A DNA stretch of 64,000 nucleotides. It comes from Herbinix luporum. GTDB lineage: Bacteria; Bacillota; Clostridia; Lachnospirales; Lachnospiraceae. Numbering within the stretch: position 1 is the stretch's first letter; every line of letters begins with the position of its first letter. The notes under the pieces were generated by a model. It worked only from the letters and a program-made list of their open reading frames with translations, was not told the DNA's origin and made no database searches. The DNA lies in the NCBI RefSeq assembly GCF_900070325.1, contig NZ_LN879430.1:951379-1015378 (forward strand), in the 5' to 3' direction. Both the position numbers and the translations under genes were made by a program. This document shows positions 37,463-46,959 of this stretch, piece after piece.

Positions 37463-38380
37463 ATGATTTTGATAAACGGAATTATAAATATAAATAAGGA
37501 AAAAGGATATACCTCTCATGATGTTGTTGCAAAAATGAGAGGTATCTTAAAAATGAAGAAAATTGGACATACAGGTACCTTAGATCCTGAAGCTGAAGGT
37601 GTACTACCTGTATGTATCGGTAAGGCAACAAAAGTCGTAGATTTAATTGTAGATAAGGATAAGACTTATGAAGCTGTCCTTAAGCTAGGCATAGTAACCG
37701 ACACCCAGGATATGACAGGAAATATTATTAGGACTTCTGTTGTGGATGTGGATTTATCCAGGATAAAAGAGGTGGCAGAAAGTTTTATTGGCGGGTATGA
37801 ACAGCTTCCCCCTATGTATTCTGCAGTAAAGGTAAATGGAAAAAGACTTTATGAACTGGCAAGATTGGGAAAAGAAATAGAACGTAAACCCAGGAAGGTT
37901 AACATTCACAATATAGAGATTATAGATTATAATCCTCAAGAACATGAGGTGAAATTAATTATAGCTTGTGGTAAAGGTACTTATATTCGCACCCTTCTTC
38001 ATGATATAGGTGAAATATTGGGCTGCGGAGGAGTGATGATGAGCCTACTTAGAACCAGGGTAGGCGAATTTACCATTGTAAATTCTTTAAGTCTTGACCA
38101 GGTGGAGGAATATGTCCGAGCAGGATCTATCCAAGAACATATAGTATTGATAGAAGATATTTTTTCATCTTACCCAAAGGTAATAGTGGATAGTCGTTTT
38201 AGCAAATTAATATATAATGGGAACCATTTTTTTGAAAATCATGTATCAAGCGCAGAGGATTTTCCCAGCAAAAGTTCAAATGTTTTTGTTAGGGTATATG
38301 ATTCTCAGGGACATTTTATAGGCATATACAAATATGAATGGGAGAAAAAAAGATTCTCTGTTGAAAAAATGTTCCTATAG
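37463..38380 (+). CDS. truB: tRNA pseudouridine(55) synthase
   Basis: Converts uridine 55 in the T-loop of tRNAs. The 305-residue protein has NINKEKGYTSHDVV and the catalytic Asp in GTLDPEAEGVLP near residue 40, then PPMYSAVKVNGKRLYELAR and a C-terminal domain. GGAG at 37456-37459 lies only 3 bases from the ATG at 37463 but 9 bases from a TTG at 37469; the second start is also possible. Confidence 0.94.
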   Translation: MILINGIININKEKGYTSHDVVAKMRGILKMKKIGHTGTLDPEAEGVLPVCIGKATKVVDLIVDKDKTYEAVLKLGIVTDTQDMTGNIIRTSVVDVDLSRIKEVAESFIGGYEQLPPMYSAVKVNGKRLYELARLGKEIERKPRKVNIHNIEIIDYNPQEHEVKLIIACGKGTYIRTLLHDIGEILGCGGVMMSLLRTRVGEFTIVNSLSLDQVEEYVRAGSIQEHIVLIEDIFSSYPKVIVDSRFSKLIYNGNHFFENHVSSAEDFPSKSSNVFVRVYDSQGHFIGIYKYEWEKKRFSVEKMFL

Positions 38381-38398
38381 AGACTGACGGAGGAATAG

Positions 38399-39316
38399 AT
38401 GAAATATATATCAGAAAATATAGATTTTAATATAAAAAATAGTGCAGTTACCTTAGGTAAATTTGACGGACTTCATCAGGGACACCAAATCTTAATTGAT
38501 AAGGTTTTGTCCCTAAAAGAAGAAGGCTATACATCAGTAATGTTTACTTTTTTATACCATCCATATAATCTTTTTTCAGATAATGAGATCAAATTGATTT
38601 TCACTGAGGATGAAAAAAAACATATACTTTCCCAAAGTGGTTTGGATGTTTTAATATCATATCCCTTTTCCCATGATACAAAAAATATTGAACCGGAAGA
38701 TTTTATCAAGAATATACTTGTTGAAAAACTAGATGCTAAGCTAATAGTTGTAGGTAATGATTTTAGATTCGGCCGTAACCGAAGGGGAGATATTAATATG
38801 CTTAAGGCTATGGAAGATATCTATGGCTTTAAAGTTATATCTTTTGAAAAAAAACGATGGGAAGATACCATCATTAGCAGTTCTGTTATAAGAAATGAAT
38901 TACAAAGGGGCCATATGGAAAGGGTAAATAACTTACTTGGCCGTACCTATTTTATACGGGGTAAGGTTCTTGACGGTAGAAAAATAGGAAGAACCATTGG
39001 AATGCCTACTACTAACTTACTTCCTCCATCAAATAAGCTGCTCCCGCCCTGCGGTGTTTATACCTCAAGGACTATTATAGATGGAGTGTCTTACCCAGGC
39101 ATGACCAATATAGGTTATAAGCCCACTGTGGGAAAAGAGAAGGAAAAAGGTGTGGAAACCTATATTTTTGATTTTAGCAAAGATTTATACGGTAAGGAAA
39201 TTGATGTTGAACTTCTTGAATATGTAAGACCTGAGATAAAGTTTGATAGTATAGAAGAATTAAAAGTTAAGATGGAGGAGGATTTAACTTTCGGCAGAAA
39301 GTTTTTTAATATTTAG
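38399..39316 (+). CDS. ribF: Bifunctional riboflavin kinase / FAD synthetase
   Basis: Makes FMN then FAD from riboflavin. The 305-residue protein has the N-terminal nucleotidyltransferase domain (LGKFDGLHQGHQ near 19; VGNDFRFGRNRRG; SSSVIRNEL) and the C-terminal kinase domain (GRKIGRTIGMPTTNL; GVYTS; GMTNIGYKPT). GGAGG lies upstream of the ATG. It lies 18 bases after truB, as is usual. Confidence 0.95.
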   Translation: MKYISENIDFNIKNSAVTLGKFDGLHQGHQILIDKVLSLKEEGYTSVMFTFLYHPYNLFSDNEIKLIFTEDEKKHILSQSGLDVLISYPFSHDTKNIEPEDFIKNILVEKLDAKLIVVGNDFRFGRNRRGDINMLKAMEDIYGFKVISFEKKRWEDTIISSSVIRNELQRGHMERVNNLLGRTYFIRGKVLDGRKIGRTIGMPTTNLLPPSNKLLPPCGVYTSRTIIDGVSYPGMTNIGYKPTVGKEKEKGVETYIFDFSKDLYGKEIDVELLEYVRPEIKFDSIEELKVKMEEDLTFGRKFFNI

Positions 39317-39388
39317 CTTTTAATTGACTGCAATGTCTTTTTATGGTAAGATTTATATAAATTTGACGAATGGGAAAGGGTGATTATT

Positions 39389-40177
39389 TTGGAAAAGGTA
39401 CTTGAAAAGAAGAATTTTGGAATACCAGTTACAATTCTTACAGTATTTGCTTATCTTATAGGGTATTCTTTAACTAGAAACTTGACCGGTACACTATTAG
39501 TAGCATTCTTATTTGCTGCACTTGTGTTTACATTCCAGTTCGACAATAAAGTAAAAAATGCCGTAAAATATTCTTATATTATTGCAGTAATTATGCACTT
39601 GATATATCTAGTTTTTGATTTATTTGAGGTATTTATATCTATAGTTTTTGGAGGTAAATTTACCGGTTTAAATTCACTTGATATTTATGACTATAATGAA
39701 TTTAGAAGAGTTCTAAGTTTTTTATATACTTATGGATTACTTATAGTTAATGGGCTTGTAATTGTAATCTTTGGTATATTAATTTTGAAGGCCCTTCTAA
39801 GAAATGATGTAAAGATTGACTTTATCGATGATATTTTTGCACCAAAACAGCCTAAACCGCCGGTAAAGCCTAGACCGGCAAAAGGACAAAGTCCTATGCA
39901 TTCAAAACCAGTACAAACTAAACCACCGGTACAGCCATCGGTACAGGCTCCTAGGCAGGTAAATGATCAAACTTCCATGGATACTAAACCTGTTCAAGCT
40001 CAAGAAGTAATCCGGCCTCAGGAATCAGAAGAAGATCAAGTACCTGTGCAAACTCAGACTGCAGACCAGCCTCAAACACCCTTAAAGCATAATCCAGAAA
40101 GATGTTCTAATTGTGGTAGGGTAAACCATAAGGGAGCTATATACTGTGCTTCTTGCGGATCAAAATTAATAAATTAA
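39389..40177 (+). CDS. Membrane protein with proline-rich linker and zinc ribbon, unknown function
   Basis: A 262-residue protein that I do not recognise as a named family. Four hydrophobic segments (about 10-27, 30-48, 62-85 and 108-135) are followed by a Pro/Gln/Val-rich linker with short Pro-Val-Gln type repeats (about 150-230) and a C-terminal zinc ribbon C-S-N-C ... C-A-S-C. TTG at 39389 is chosen because the purine-rich GGGAAAGGG (39372-39380) is 8 bases upstream; the GTG at 39380 overlaps it. The linker and Cys4 module are likely cytoplasmic. It lies between ribF and rpsO in a region otherwise devoted to translation. Confidence 0.75.
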   Translation: MEKVLEKKNFGIPVTILTVFAYLIGYSLTRNLTGTLLVAFLFAALVFTFQFDNKVKNAVKYSYIIAVIMHLIYLVFDLFEVFISIVFGGKFTGLNSLDIYDYNEFRRVLSFLYTYGLLIVNGLVIVIFGILILKALLRNDVKIDFIDDIFAPKQPKPPVKPRPAKGQSPMHSKPVQTKPPVQPSVQAPRQVNDQTSMDTKPVQAQEVIRPQESEEDQVPVQTQTADQPQTPLKHNPERCSNCGRVNHKGAIYCASCGSKLIN

Positions 40178-40240
40178 AAAATAAATATCAAATAATCATT
40201 TTTTAGCTTACATATTGGAATAATAATTATTAATTTGTAG

Positions 40241-40269
40241 TTGAAAACAATAATATATTATGTTATTAT
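40241..40269 (+). promoter_or_regulatory. Promoter of rpsO
   Basis: TTGAAA (40241-40246), 17-base spacer, TATTAT (40264-40269), about 90 bases before the gene. Confidence 0.6.
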
Positions 40270-40292
40270 ACCAGTTGTAATCATTTAGCCGG

Positions 40293-40328
40293 TACTAGGA
40301 ATAAGGACGCTCCGACCTTTTCTTGGTA
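40293..40328 (+). promoter_or_regulatory. Hairpin in the rpsO leader
   Basis: Stem 40293-40306 with 40316-40328 (13 pairs, two G-U, one bulge) with a 9-base loop. It lies between the promoter and the start codon of rpsO, where S15 autoregulatory RNAs are known in other bacteria. Whether it binds S15 is inferred. Confidence 0.5.
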
Positions 40329-40361
40329 TTAGGTGATTAAAATTAAAGGAGGAAACTAATA

Positions 40362-40628
40362 ATGATTAGCAAAGAAAGAAAAGCAGAAATTATTAAAGAA
40401 TTTGGCAGAACACCCAATGACACAGGTTCACCAGAGGTTCAAATTGCCTTATTAACTGAAAGAATTTCTCAGTTAACCGAGCATTTGAAAGCCAATAAGA
40501 AGGATCATCATTCAAGAAGAGGACTTCTTAAAATGGTTGGACAAAGAAGAGGTTTACTGGAGTATCTTAAGAAAACCGATATTGAAGGTTATCGTAGTTT
40601 AATTGAACGTTTAGGTTTAAGAAAATAA
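40362..40628 (+). CDS. rpsO: 30S ribosomal protein S15
   Basis: An 88-residue ribosomal protein, standard length. It has [18 protein letters not shown] and the [17 protein letters not shown] block that contacts 16S rRNA. AAAGGAGG precedes the ATG by 8 bases. It has its own promoter, leader hairpin and terminator. It is separated from pnp by the MATE gene, whereas the two are adjacent in many bacteria. Confidence 0.97.
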   Translation: MISKERKAEIIKEFGRTPNDTGSPEVQIALLTERISQLTEHLKANKKDHHSRRGLLKMVGQRRGLLEYLKKTDIEGYRSLIERLGLRK

Positions 40629-40640
40629 ACCGGTTAATTT

Positions 40641-40683
40641 AAAAAGCTGTTCCGTATTTAATTTTAATGGGACGGCTTTTTTA
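40641..40683 (+). terminator. Terminator of rpsO
   Basis: A stem of about 13 pairs with two G-U (40641-40653 with 40669-40681), then further T residues. Confidence 0.8.
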
Positions 40684-40735
40684 ATGGTTAAATAAATATT
40701 TATCACATATAAAATTACATGAAAGAGGAACATGA

Positions 40736-42133
40736 ATGAAACAATTTAAAATTATCTTAAATGACAAAGTGTTTCTTAAAAAAACATTAGCAATCACTAT
40801 ACCTATAGTATTACAAAATCTACTGAACAATTTGGTGAATCTGGTAGATACCTTGATGATTGGAAAGTTGGGAGAGACCAGTATAGCAGCCGTAGGTCTT
40901 GCTAATAAATTGTTCTTTGTCTTTTCATTACTTATGTTTGGAGTCAGCAGCGGCTCTAGTATTTTAGCAGCCCAGTATTGGGGAAAAGGAGAACTTTTAA
41001 GTATAAAAAGGGTACTTAGGATTTCCTTGTTATTTGGTGTAGGAGGATCACTGATTTTTGCCATACCCGGTTTTTTATTTCCAGAAACTATTATGGGTAT
41101 TTTTACACACCTTCCCCAAACTATATCTGAAGGTGCAAAATATTTGATAATTATAGTATTTAGTTATCCTTTAACTGCCATTACTATGTGCTATGTGTCA
41201 ATACTAAGAAGCATGAATTATGTTAGGCTTCCTGTAATTATTACAAGTATATCTATACTGGTAAATGTGTTTTTTAACTATGCCATGATATATGGTAATT
41301 TTGGTTTTCCTAAGATGGGGGTTGTCGGTGCAGCCTTAGCCACTTTGATTGCAAGAATTGTAGAGTGCGCCAGCTTACTTCTTCTGGTTTACACCCATAA
41401 AGCAGGGGACGGTAAACTGGGAGATTTCATTCATTTAAAATATGACAAGGTAAAAGAAGGTGGGGCTGCTTTTATCAATAAGCTTTTTATGAGCAAATAT
41501 TTATCTACTGCAGCTCCGGTTATAGCCAATGAATTTATGTGGGGGCTGGGTGTAACTATGTATTCCCTAGTATATGGAAGAATGGGCGATGCTGCCACAG
41601 CAGCTATTACCATAACCAATACAGTTGAGCAGGTGGCTTTAGTATTCTTCTTTGGGTTATGCCATGCATCCTCAGTAATGCTTGGTAACGAGCTGGGTTC
41701 CGATAGGCTTGATAAAGCAGAAGAGTATGCAAAAAACTTTATAGCCATTATGTTTGTCTTGTCCATAGTAGGAGCAATTATTGTATTCTTTATAAAAAAT
41801 CCAGTGGTTTCTTTGTTTGATGTATCAGATGAAGTTTTAGAATATGTAAAACTATGTATCACAGTTTTCGCCCTATATATGCCCGTAAGATTACTCAATA
41901 CTCTGTTTATTGTGGCAATCTTAAGAAGTGGTGGAGATACTAAGGCTGCATTATTCCTTGATATAACTAGTGTATGGTTTATTGGTATACCTATGGCGGT
42001 TCTTGGAGGTTTAGTGCTTAAGCTTCCCATTTATACTGTATATGCCATGATATTAATTGAAGAAATATATAAGTTAGTTCTTAGCTATATACGTTATAGG
42101 CAGAAGAAATGGCTTAGAAATATCGTTGCATAA
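40736..42133 (+). CDS. MATE family efflux transporter
   Basis: A 465-residue membrane protein with about 12 helices that exports drugs or metabolites by cation antiport. The N-terminal half has PIVLQNLLNNLVNLVDTLMIG, GLANKLFFV and GSSILAAQYWG; the C-terminal half repeats the pattern (VTMYSLVYGRMG, ASSVMLGNELG). GAAAGAGG lies before the ATG at 40736; an ATG at 40732 is out of frame. Substrate unknown. A terminator follows. Confidence 0.92.
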   Translation: MKQFKIILNDKVFLKKTLAITIPIVLQNLLNNLVNLVDTLMIGKLGETSIAAVGLANKLFFVFSLLMFGVSSGSSILAAQYWGKGELLSIKRVLRISLLFGVGGSLIFAIPGFLFPETIMGIFTHLPQTISEGAKYLIIIVFSYPLTAITMCYVSILRSMNYVRLPVIITSISILVNVFFNYAMIYGNFGFPKMGVVGAALATLIARIVECASLLLLVYTHKAGDGKLGDFIHLKYDKVKEGGAAFINKLFMSKYLSTAAPVIANEFMWGLGVTMYSLVYGRMGDAATAAITITNTVEQVALVFFFGLCHASSVMLGNELGSDRLDKAEEYAKNFIAIMFVLSIVGAIIVFFIKNPVVSLFDVSDEVLEYVKLCITVFALYMPVRLLNTLFIVAILRSGGDTKAALFLDITSVWFIGIPMAVLGGLVLKLPIYTVYAMILIEEIYKLVLSYIRYRQKKWLRNIVA

Positions 42134-42147
42134 AATTCTATTACAAG

Positions 42148-42184
42148 AAACCCCTTTTTGTTAAAAAATACAAAAGGGGTTTTT
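42148..42184 (+). terminator. Terminator after the MATE gene
   Basis: Stem with AAACCCCTTTT (from 42148) and AAAAGGGGTTTT (ending 42184), a 10-12 base loop, T-run at the end. Confidence 0.8.
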
Positions 42185-42245
42185 GATATTTAATAGGAAA
42201 ATTATTGTAGCATAATGGTAATAATAATGGTATAATGATATAGTT

Positions 42246-42337
42246 AGAGCCTAGAGAGGACAACCCGAGACTACTGAAAAGCCTATTGGTTGTCGGTAAT
42301 CTGTAGGTTTTTCAGTTGTTTCGGTGCCTCCGGCTCT
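42246..42337 (+). ncRNA. Structured pnp leader with a possible pseudoknot
   Basis: A closing stem AGAGCC (42246-42251) with GGCTCT (42332-42337), an inner 14-bp hairpin (42273-42286 with 42303-42316, two G-U), and a 7-base match between GACAACC (42259-42265) and GGTTGTC (42288-42294) in the hairpin loop, which would form a pseudoknot. It ends 31 bases before the pnp start. I do not match it to a named riboswitch class. Confidence 0.55.
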
Positions 42338-42368
42338 TTCAAATTATAATTTAAAAGGAGACCAAAGT

Positions 42369-44462
42369 ATGTATAAAAGTTATTCAATGGAACTTGCCGG
42401 TAGAACTCTTACTGTAGAGATAGGCAGAGTTGCCGGACAGGCTAATGGAGCTGCTTTAATGCATTACGGTGATACCGTTGTACTATCAACTGCAACAGCA
42501 TCCGATAAGCCTAGAGAAGGGATTGATTTCTTTCCCTTAAGTGTTGAGTATGAGGAGAAGCTATATGCCGTAGGTAAAATTCCCGGAGGCTTTATTAAGA
42601 GGGAAGGAAAGCCTACAGAGAATGCTATACTTACCTCCCGTGTTATCGACCGTCCCATGAGACCTTTATTTCCAAAAGATTATAGGAACGATGTAACTTT
42701 AGATAACCTGGTTCTTTGTGTTGACCAGGATTGCTCACCGGAGCTTACAGCCATGCTTGGATCATCAATTGCTACCTGTATTTCTGATATTCCCTTTAAT
42801 GGACCGATTGCCTCAACTATGGTTGGATTAGTTGACGGAGAATTTGTATTTAATCCCACATCGGCACAAAGGGAGAAGTCCGATATGGCTCTTACAGTGG
42901 CTTCCACTAGAGATAAAGTGATTATGATAGAAGCAGGGGCCAATGAAATTCCTGAGGATAAGATGATTGAGGCTATATATGCAGCCCATGATCTTAATAA
43001 GACTATTATAGAATTTTTTGATAAGATTGTGGCAGATTGCGGTAAGCCAAAACATGATTATGTTAAGTTCGAGATACCTGAGGATTTATATGAGGATATG
43101 GTGAATTTTATAACTCCTGAAGGTATGGAGCAGGCTGTATTTACAGATGAAAAGCAAGTAAGAGAAGCCAATCTTAAGGAAATTACAGAAAAGTTAACAG
43201 CCCGTTATGAAGAGGAGCATCCTGAATGGATACCTTTACTTGGTGAGGCTATATATAAGTTCCAGAAAAATACCGTTCGTAAGATGATTTTAAGGGATAA
43301 GAAGCGTCCTGATGGAAGAAAGGCCGAAGAAATTAGAAAGTTATCTGCGGAGATTGATATTCTTCCTAGGACCCATGGTTCAGGTATGTTTACCCGTGGC
43401 CAGACCCAGGTACTTACAGTTACTACCTTAGGGGCTTTGGCTGAAACCCAAAGACTAGACGGTATTGATGAAAATGAGACAGTAAAACGTTATATGCATC
43501 ATTATAATTTTCCTTCCTATTCCGTAGGTGAAACAAGACCTTCAAGAGGTCCCGGAAGACGTGAAATCGGTCACGGTGCATTGGCTGAAAAGGCATTGGT
43601 GCCTGTACTTCCTTCAGAAGAAGAATTTCCTTATGCTATCCGTACCGTATCAGAGGTATTAGAGTCTAACGGCTCAACATCCCAGGGAAGTATCTGTGCT
43701 TCCACCCTGTCACTTATGTCTGCCGGGGTGCCAATTAAGGCAATGGTTGCCGGTATATCTGTAGGCTTAGTTACAGGAGATTCTGATGATGATTATATAA
43801 TTCTTACAGATATTCAAGGTCTAGAGGACTTCTTTGGAGATATGGACTTTAAGGTTGCAGGTACCCATAAAGGTATTACTGCAATACAGATGGATATAAA
43901 GATTAACGGCTTAACTAGGGAAATAATAGAAAAAGCTATTTATAGAACTAGGGAAGCTAGATTATATATTTTAGATGAGGTTATGGCTCCTGTTATTTCT
44001 GAGCCAAGGCCTGAGGTTGGACCTTATTCACCAAAAATTGTACAGATTAAGATAGATCCTGCCAAGATTGGTGATGTAGTGGGTCAAAGAGGTAAGACTA
44101 TTAACGCAATAATCGAGCAGACCGGAGTAAAAATTGATATAACAGATGATGGTGCTGTGTCTATCTGTGGTTTAGATAAGGAGAGCATTGATAAAGCTGC
44201 TAAGATGATACAAATGATAGTAACTGATTTTGAAGAGGGTAAGGTTTACGAAGGTAAAGTTATTAGTATCAAGGATTTCGGTGCCTTCATAGAATTTGCT
44301 CCCGGTAAAGAAGGTTTAGTTCATATATCAAAAATCTCTAAAAAGAGAATTGAACATGTGGAAGAGGTCTTAACCTTAGGAGATAAGGTAAAGGTTGTTT
44401 GCTTAGGACAGGATAAGATGGGAAGAGTATCCTTTAGTATTAAGGATGTAAAAGATAACTAA
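42369..44462 (+). CDS. pnp: Polyribonucleotide nucleotidyltransferase (PNPase)
   Basis: Phosphorolytic 3'-5' exoribonuclease of mRNA decay. The 697-residue protein has two RNase PH domains (GDTVVLSTATAS near 38; RTHGSGMFTRGQTQVL near 340; NGSTSQGSICASTLSLM near 440), a KH domain (VGQRGKTINAIIEQTG) and an S1 domain (YEGKVISIKDFGAFIEF). The ATG at 42369, with AAGGAG upstream, is used; the open frame extends to 42324 in the leader. A folded leader precedes it and a terminator follows. Confidence 0.96.
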   Translation: MYKSYSMELAGRTLTVEIGRVAGQANGAALMHYGDTVVLSTATASDKPREGIDFFPLSVEYEEKLYAVGKIPGGFIKREGKPTENAILTSRVIDRPMRPLFPKDYRNDVTLDNLVLCVDQDCSPELTAMLGSSIATCISDIPFNGPIASTMVGLVDGEFVFNPTSAQREKSDMALTVASTRDKVIMIEAGANEIPEDKMIEAIYAAHDLNKTIIEFFDKIVADCGKPKHDYVKFEIPEDLYEDMVNFITPEGMEQAVFTDEKQVREANLKEITEKLTARYEEEHPEWIPLLGEAIYKFQKNTVRKMILRDKKRPDGRKAEEIRKLSAEIDILPRTHGSGMFTRGQTQVLTVTTLGALAETQRLDGIDENETVKRYMHHYNFPSYSVGETRPSRGPGRREIGHGALAEKALVPVLPSEEEFPYAIRTVSEVLESNGSTSQGSICASTLSLMSAGVPIKAMVAGISVGLVTGDSDDDYIILTDIQGLEDFFGDMDFKVAGTHKGITAIQMDIKINGLTREIIEKAIYRTREARLYILDEVMAPVISEPRPEVGPYSPKIVQIKIDPAKIGDVVGQRGKTINAIIEQTGVKIDITDDGAVSICGLDKESIDKAAKMIQMIVTDFEEGKVYEGKVISIKDFGAFIEFAPGKEGLVHISKISKKRIEHVEEVLTLGDKVKVVCLGQDKMGRVSFSIKDVKDN

Positions 44463-44478
44463 GGTTTAATTACAATCG

Positions 44479-44527
44479 GGCTGCTAAAGTATTGCCTATT
44501 AGTGCATACATTAGCAGCCTCTTATAT
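44479..44527 (+). terminator. Terminator of pnp
   Basis: Perfect 9-bp stem 44479-44487 with 44511-44519, then TCTTATATATT. Confidence 0.7.
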
Positions 44528-44618
44528 ATTTGGCATATGTTATGATTAAAACATTTTATGTTAAGCATTTTTACATTTAAGTAGAAGACAAAATATATAA
44601 ATGATTTGAGGTATTTTA

Positions 44619-45215
44619 ATGACAATAAAAGAACTAACGGCTAAACAAAGGGAAGAGATATTTTTTCAATATATGGTCAAGCATTTTCATAAAAGTGAGA
44701 TAAAACCCTTTGAAATCATTGAAAAGTTAATATCTGAAGGTAAATATGTCTGTTATGGCTTATTTAATAGCAAAGAGGACCAATTAAAGGGATATGCTTA
44801 TTTTATTAAGAATGAGGATGATAAAATCCTGCTTCTGGATTATCTGGCTGTTTTAAAGCCTTACCGCTGCCATGGGATAGGGGGTAAGTTTCTAAATCAA
44901 ATGAGAAAGATGTTTGCCGGAGAATATAAAACCATTTTAGCTGAGGTAGAAAATCCTGATTTTGCCTATAACAAAGCAGATAGCTTATTAAGAAAGAGAA
45001 GAATACAGTTTTATCTAAAGAATGGTATGAGTTTAAGTAATGTTTTAGCTAGAGTTTCGGTAGATAATTATAGAATTTTATTTATGAGTTTGGAGGAAGT
45101 AACCCAAGAAGACAATAAAATATTAAAGGCCATGGATACTATATATCAAATAGCTTTTCCCAAGGAATTTTATGAGAAACACATAGAATTGGAAATTACA
45201 AATGTTATAATATAA
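44619..45215 (+). CDS. GNAT family acetyltransferase-like protein
   Basis: A 198-residue protein with the acetyl-CoA binding motif A (LDYLAVLKPYRCHGIGGKFL, R-x-x-G-x-G) near residue 90 and a following helix. Substrate unknown. It begins MTIKELTAKQREEIFFQYM. It stands alone, with intergenic gaps on both sides, and is not clearly part of an operon. No other domain is visible. Confidence 0.8.
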   Translation: MTIKELTAKQREEIFFQYMVKHFHKSEIKPFEIIEKLISEGKYVCYGLFNSKEDQLKGYAYFIKNEDDKILLLDYLAVLKPYRCHGIGGKFLNQMRKMFAGEYKTILAEVENPDFAYNKADSLLRKRRIQFYLKNGMSLSNVLARVSVDNYRILFMSLEEVTQEDNKILKAMDTIYQIAFPKEFYEKHIELEITNVII

Positions 45216-45282
45216 ATTTAAAAAAATTAAATTTTATATAATAATATGAAATTAGAATTAAATTAAAACTTAATGGAATTTA

Positions 45283-45310
45283 TTGACATGTGCATACTGC
45301 ATGGTATATT
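45283..45310 (+). promoter_or_regulatory. Promoter of the TraB/GumN-like gene
   Basis: Consensus TTGACA (45283-45288), 16-base spacer, TATATT (45305-45310); TATTAT at 45307-45312 with an 18-base spacer is the alternative. Confidence 0.6.
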
Positions 45311-45367
45311 ATGGAGTCATGTGTAATATTTACATAATACTTTATTAGTAGCCAGGAGGTAAATTGT

Positions 45368-46816
45368 ATGAAAAAACGCTTTATTTCGCTACTGCTGATG
45401 GTCTCTATCTTATTATCTACATTTTCAGCAGGCACTGCATTAGCTCAGGATGACCAATTATATTTAGAAGACCTATTGACAAATTCATTGGCCTCAGAAG
45501 ACTTAATTGTCGGAGATACTTATGGAATATATCCACAATCATGGTATCTTTCTGATATGAATAAGCCTATAAGCCATGCACAGCTTAGAGTATTAATGGC
45601 CGGTTTACGTCATAAGATATTAAAAACTGATTGTGTTATAGATTATGAAGAAGTCAAGTTTAAACTTCATGAAAAGATGACAGTTAAAGAAGTATTAGAA
45701 GCATTCTATTTATTGATTTCATCTTATGATTTTGAAGGAGACATCGGTATTGTAGATGGTGGTAATGCTGTAAATTATATGAAAACCCATGGCATATATA
45801 AGAGTAAAATTGATCTTTCCCTAAAAGATGTATGCAGCATAGAACAAGCCTGTGTTATAGCTACTAGGCTTATTACTTATATATATGATGCCCTTGATGC
45901 TGCCAGTAAGGGCTTTTTATGGGAAATAAATTCAGGTGAAAATACCGTATATTTATTAGGCTCTATTCATGTGGCAAATTATGATATATATCCTTTTAGT
46001 AAAAAGATGTTAAAGGCATTTGATGAATCAGATGTACTTTATGTTGAAGTTGATTTGCTAGGTGGTATTGATGAATTGCCTAATTTACTTGAACAATATG
46101 GTTTATATACAGACGGTACGACTTTAAAGGATCATGTATCGGAAGAGACCTATGAAAAGACTATCAATATATTTTCCATGTTAGGAATGTCAGAAGAAGA
46201 AATTATTATGTATAAACCTTGGGTAATTCAGTATATATTAGCACCTTTAGCAGCTATCAACAATGTTGATATGGAAGATGTTGAAAATTTAACATTAGAC
46301 GCTAGCTTAGGAGTGGATCTTAAATTTTTATTAGATGCCTATCTTAAAGGTAAGCCGGTTGAAGAACTTGAAAGCTATGAATTACAGATAAAATTGCTTG
46401 ACAGTTTTTCCGACCAACTGGATGAATATCTATTGGTAAATACCTTAGATTCACTTTTAGGTATATCACAGGAGAATGAAGCTCTTGAAGCTAATATGTT
46501 TAATCAAATGTTGGAATATTGGCATACCGGTGATGTAGAAGGCTTTATGGAAGTGATTGCTCCAATCTTAGTACAATCTGAGTTACCTTTTGATTTAAAT
46601 GAAGAGGATAATGAAGTTTTAGCATTAATGGAAGAATATTACGATAAGTTATTAACTCAGAGAGATAAGGTAATGGCAGAAAAAATAGACCGGTTACTTA
46701 AAGAAGAAGGTGGCAAAACCTATTTTATAGTAGTAGGAGCTGCTCATTATATTAGTAACTACAGTATTCTAGATATTCTCAAAGAAAAGGGCTATGAAAT
46801 CAATCAAATAAAATAA
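45368..46816 (+). CDS. Secreted TraB/GumN family protein
   Basis: A 482-residue secreted protein: signal peptide of about 26 residues (hydrophobic core, cleavage near ALA-QDD). The region 40-180 has repeated weak similarity to S-layer homology units (ISHAQLRVLM, CSIEQACVIATRL), and the C-terminal ~290 residues are TraB/GumN type: FLWEINSGENTVYLLGSIHVAN near 190, YVEVDLLGG and the final VVGAAHYI. Members are proposed metallopeptidase-like hydrolases, with a GSIH and a GxxH motif. Function in this organism unknown. AGGAGG upstream. Confidence 0.82.
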   Translation: MKKRFISLLLMVSILLSTFSAGTALAQDDQLYLEDLLTNSLASEDLIVGDTYGIYPQSWYLSDMNKPISHAQLRVLMAGLRHKILKTDCVIDYEEVKFKLHEKMTVKEVLEAFYLLISSYDFEGDIGIVDGGNAVNYMKTHGIYKSKIDLSLKDVCSIEQACVIATRLITYIYDALDAASKGFLWEINSGENTVYLLGSIHVANYDIYPFSKKMLKAFDESDVLYVEVDLLGGIDELPNLLEQYGLYTDGTTLKDHVSEETYEKTINIFSMLGMSEEEIIMYKPWVIQYILAPLAAINNVDMEDVENLTLDASLGVDLKFLLDAYLKGKPVEELESYELQIKLLDSFSDQLDEYLLVNTLDSLLGISQENEALEANMFNQMLEYWHTGDVEGFMEVIAPILVQSELPFDLNEEDNEVLALMEEYYDKLLTQRDKVMAEKIDRLLKEEGGKTYFIVVGAAHYISNYSILDILKEKGYEINQIK

Positions 46817-46959
46817 AACTTAGCTTATGCTCCTCTTACTAACAAGGGGAGCATTTTATATAAAATCCCTTTATGATTGCCATTTGGATATAGATATGAT
46901 AAAATCACGCTTGTTAATATATTTAACTTATGACAATTTGTGAAAGGAAGAACGGGGGC

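Noticed and set aside
41431..42030. Minus-strand ORF of 199 codons over the MATE gene
   Set aside because: Antisense shadow of a well-identified membrane transporter.
42241..42340. c-di-GMP or other named riboswitch before pnp
   Set aside because: The key conserved bases of the classes I know are absent; it remains an unnamed folded leader.
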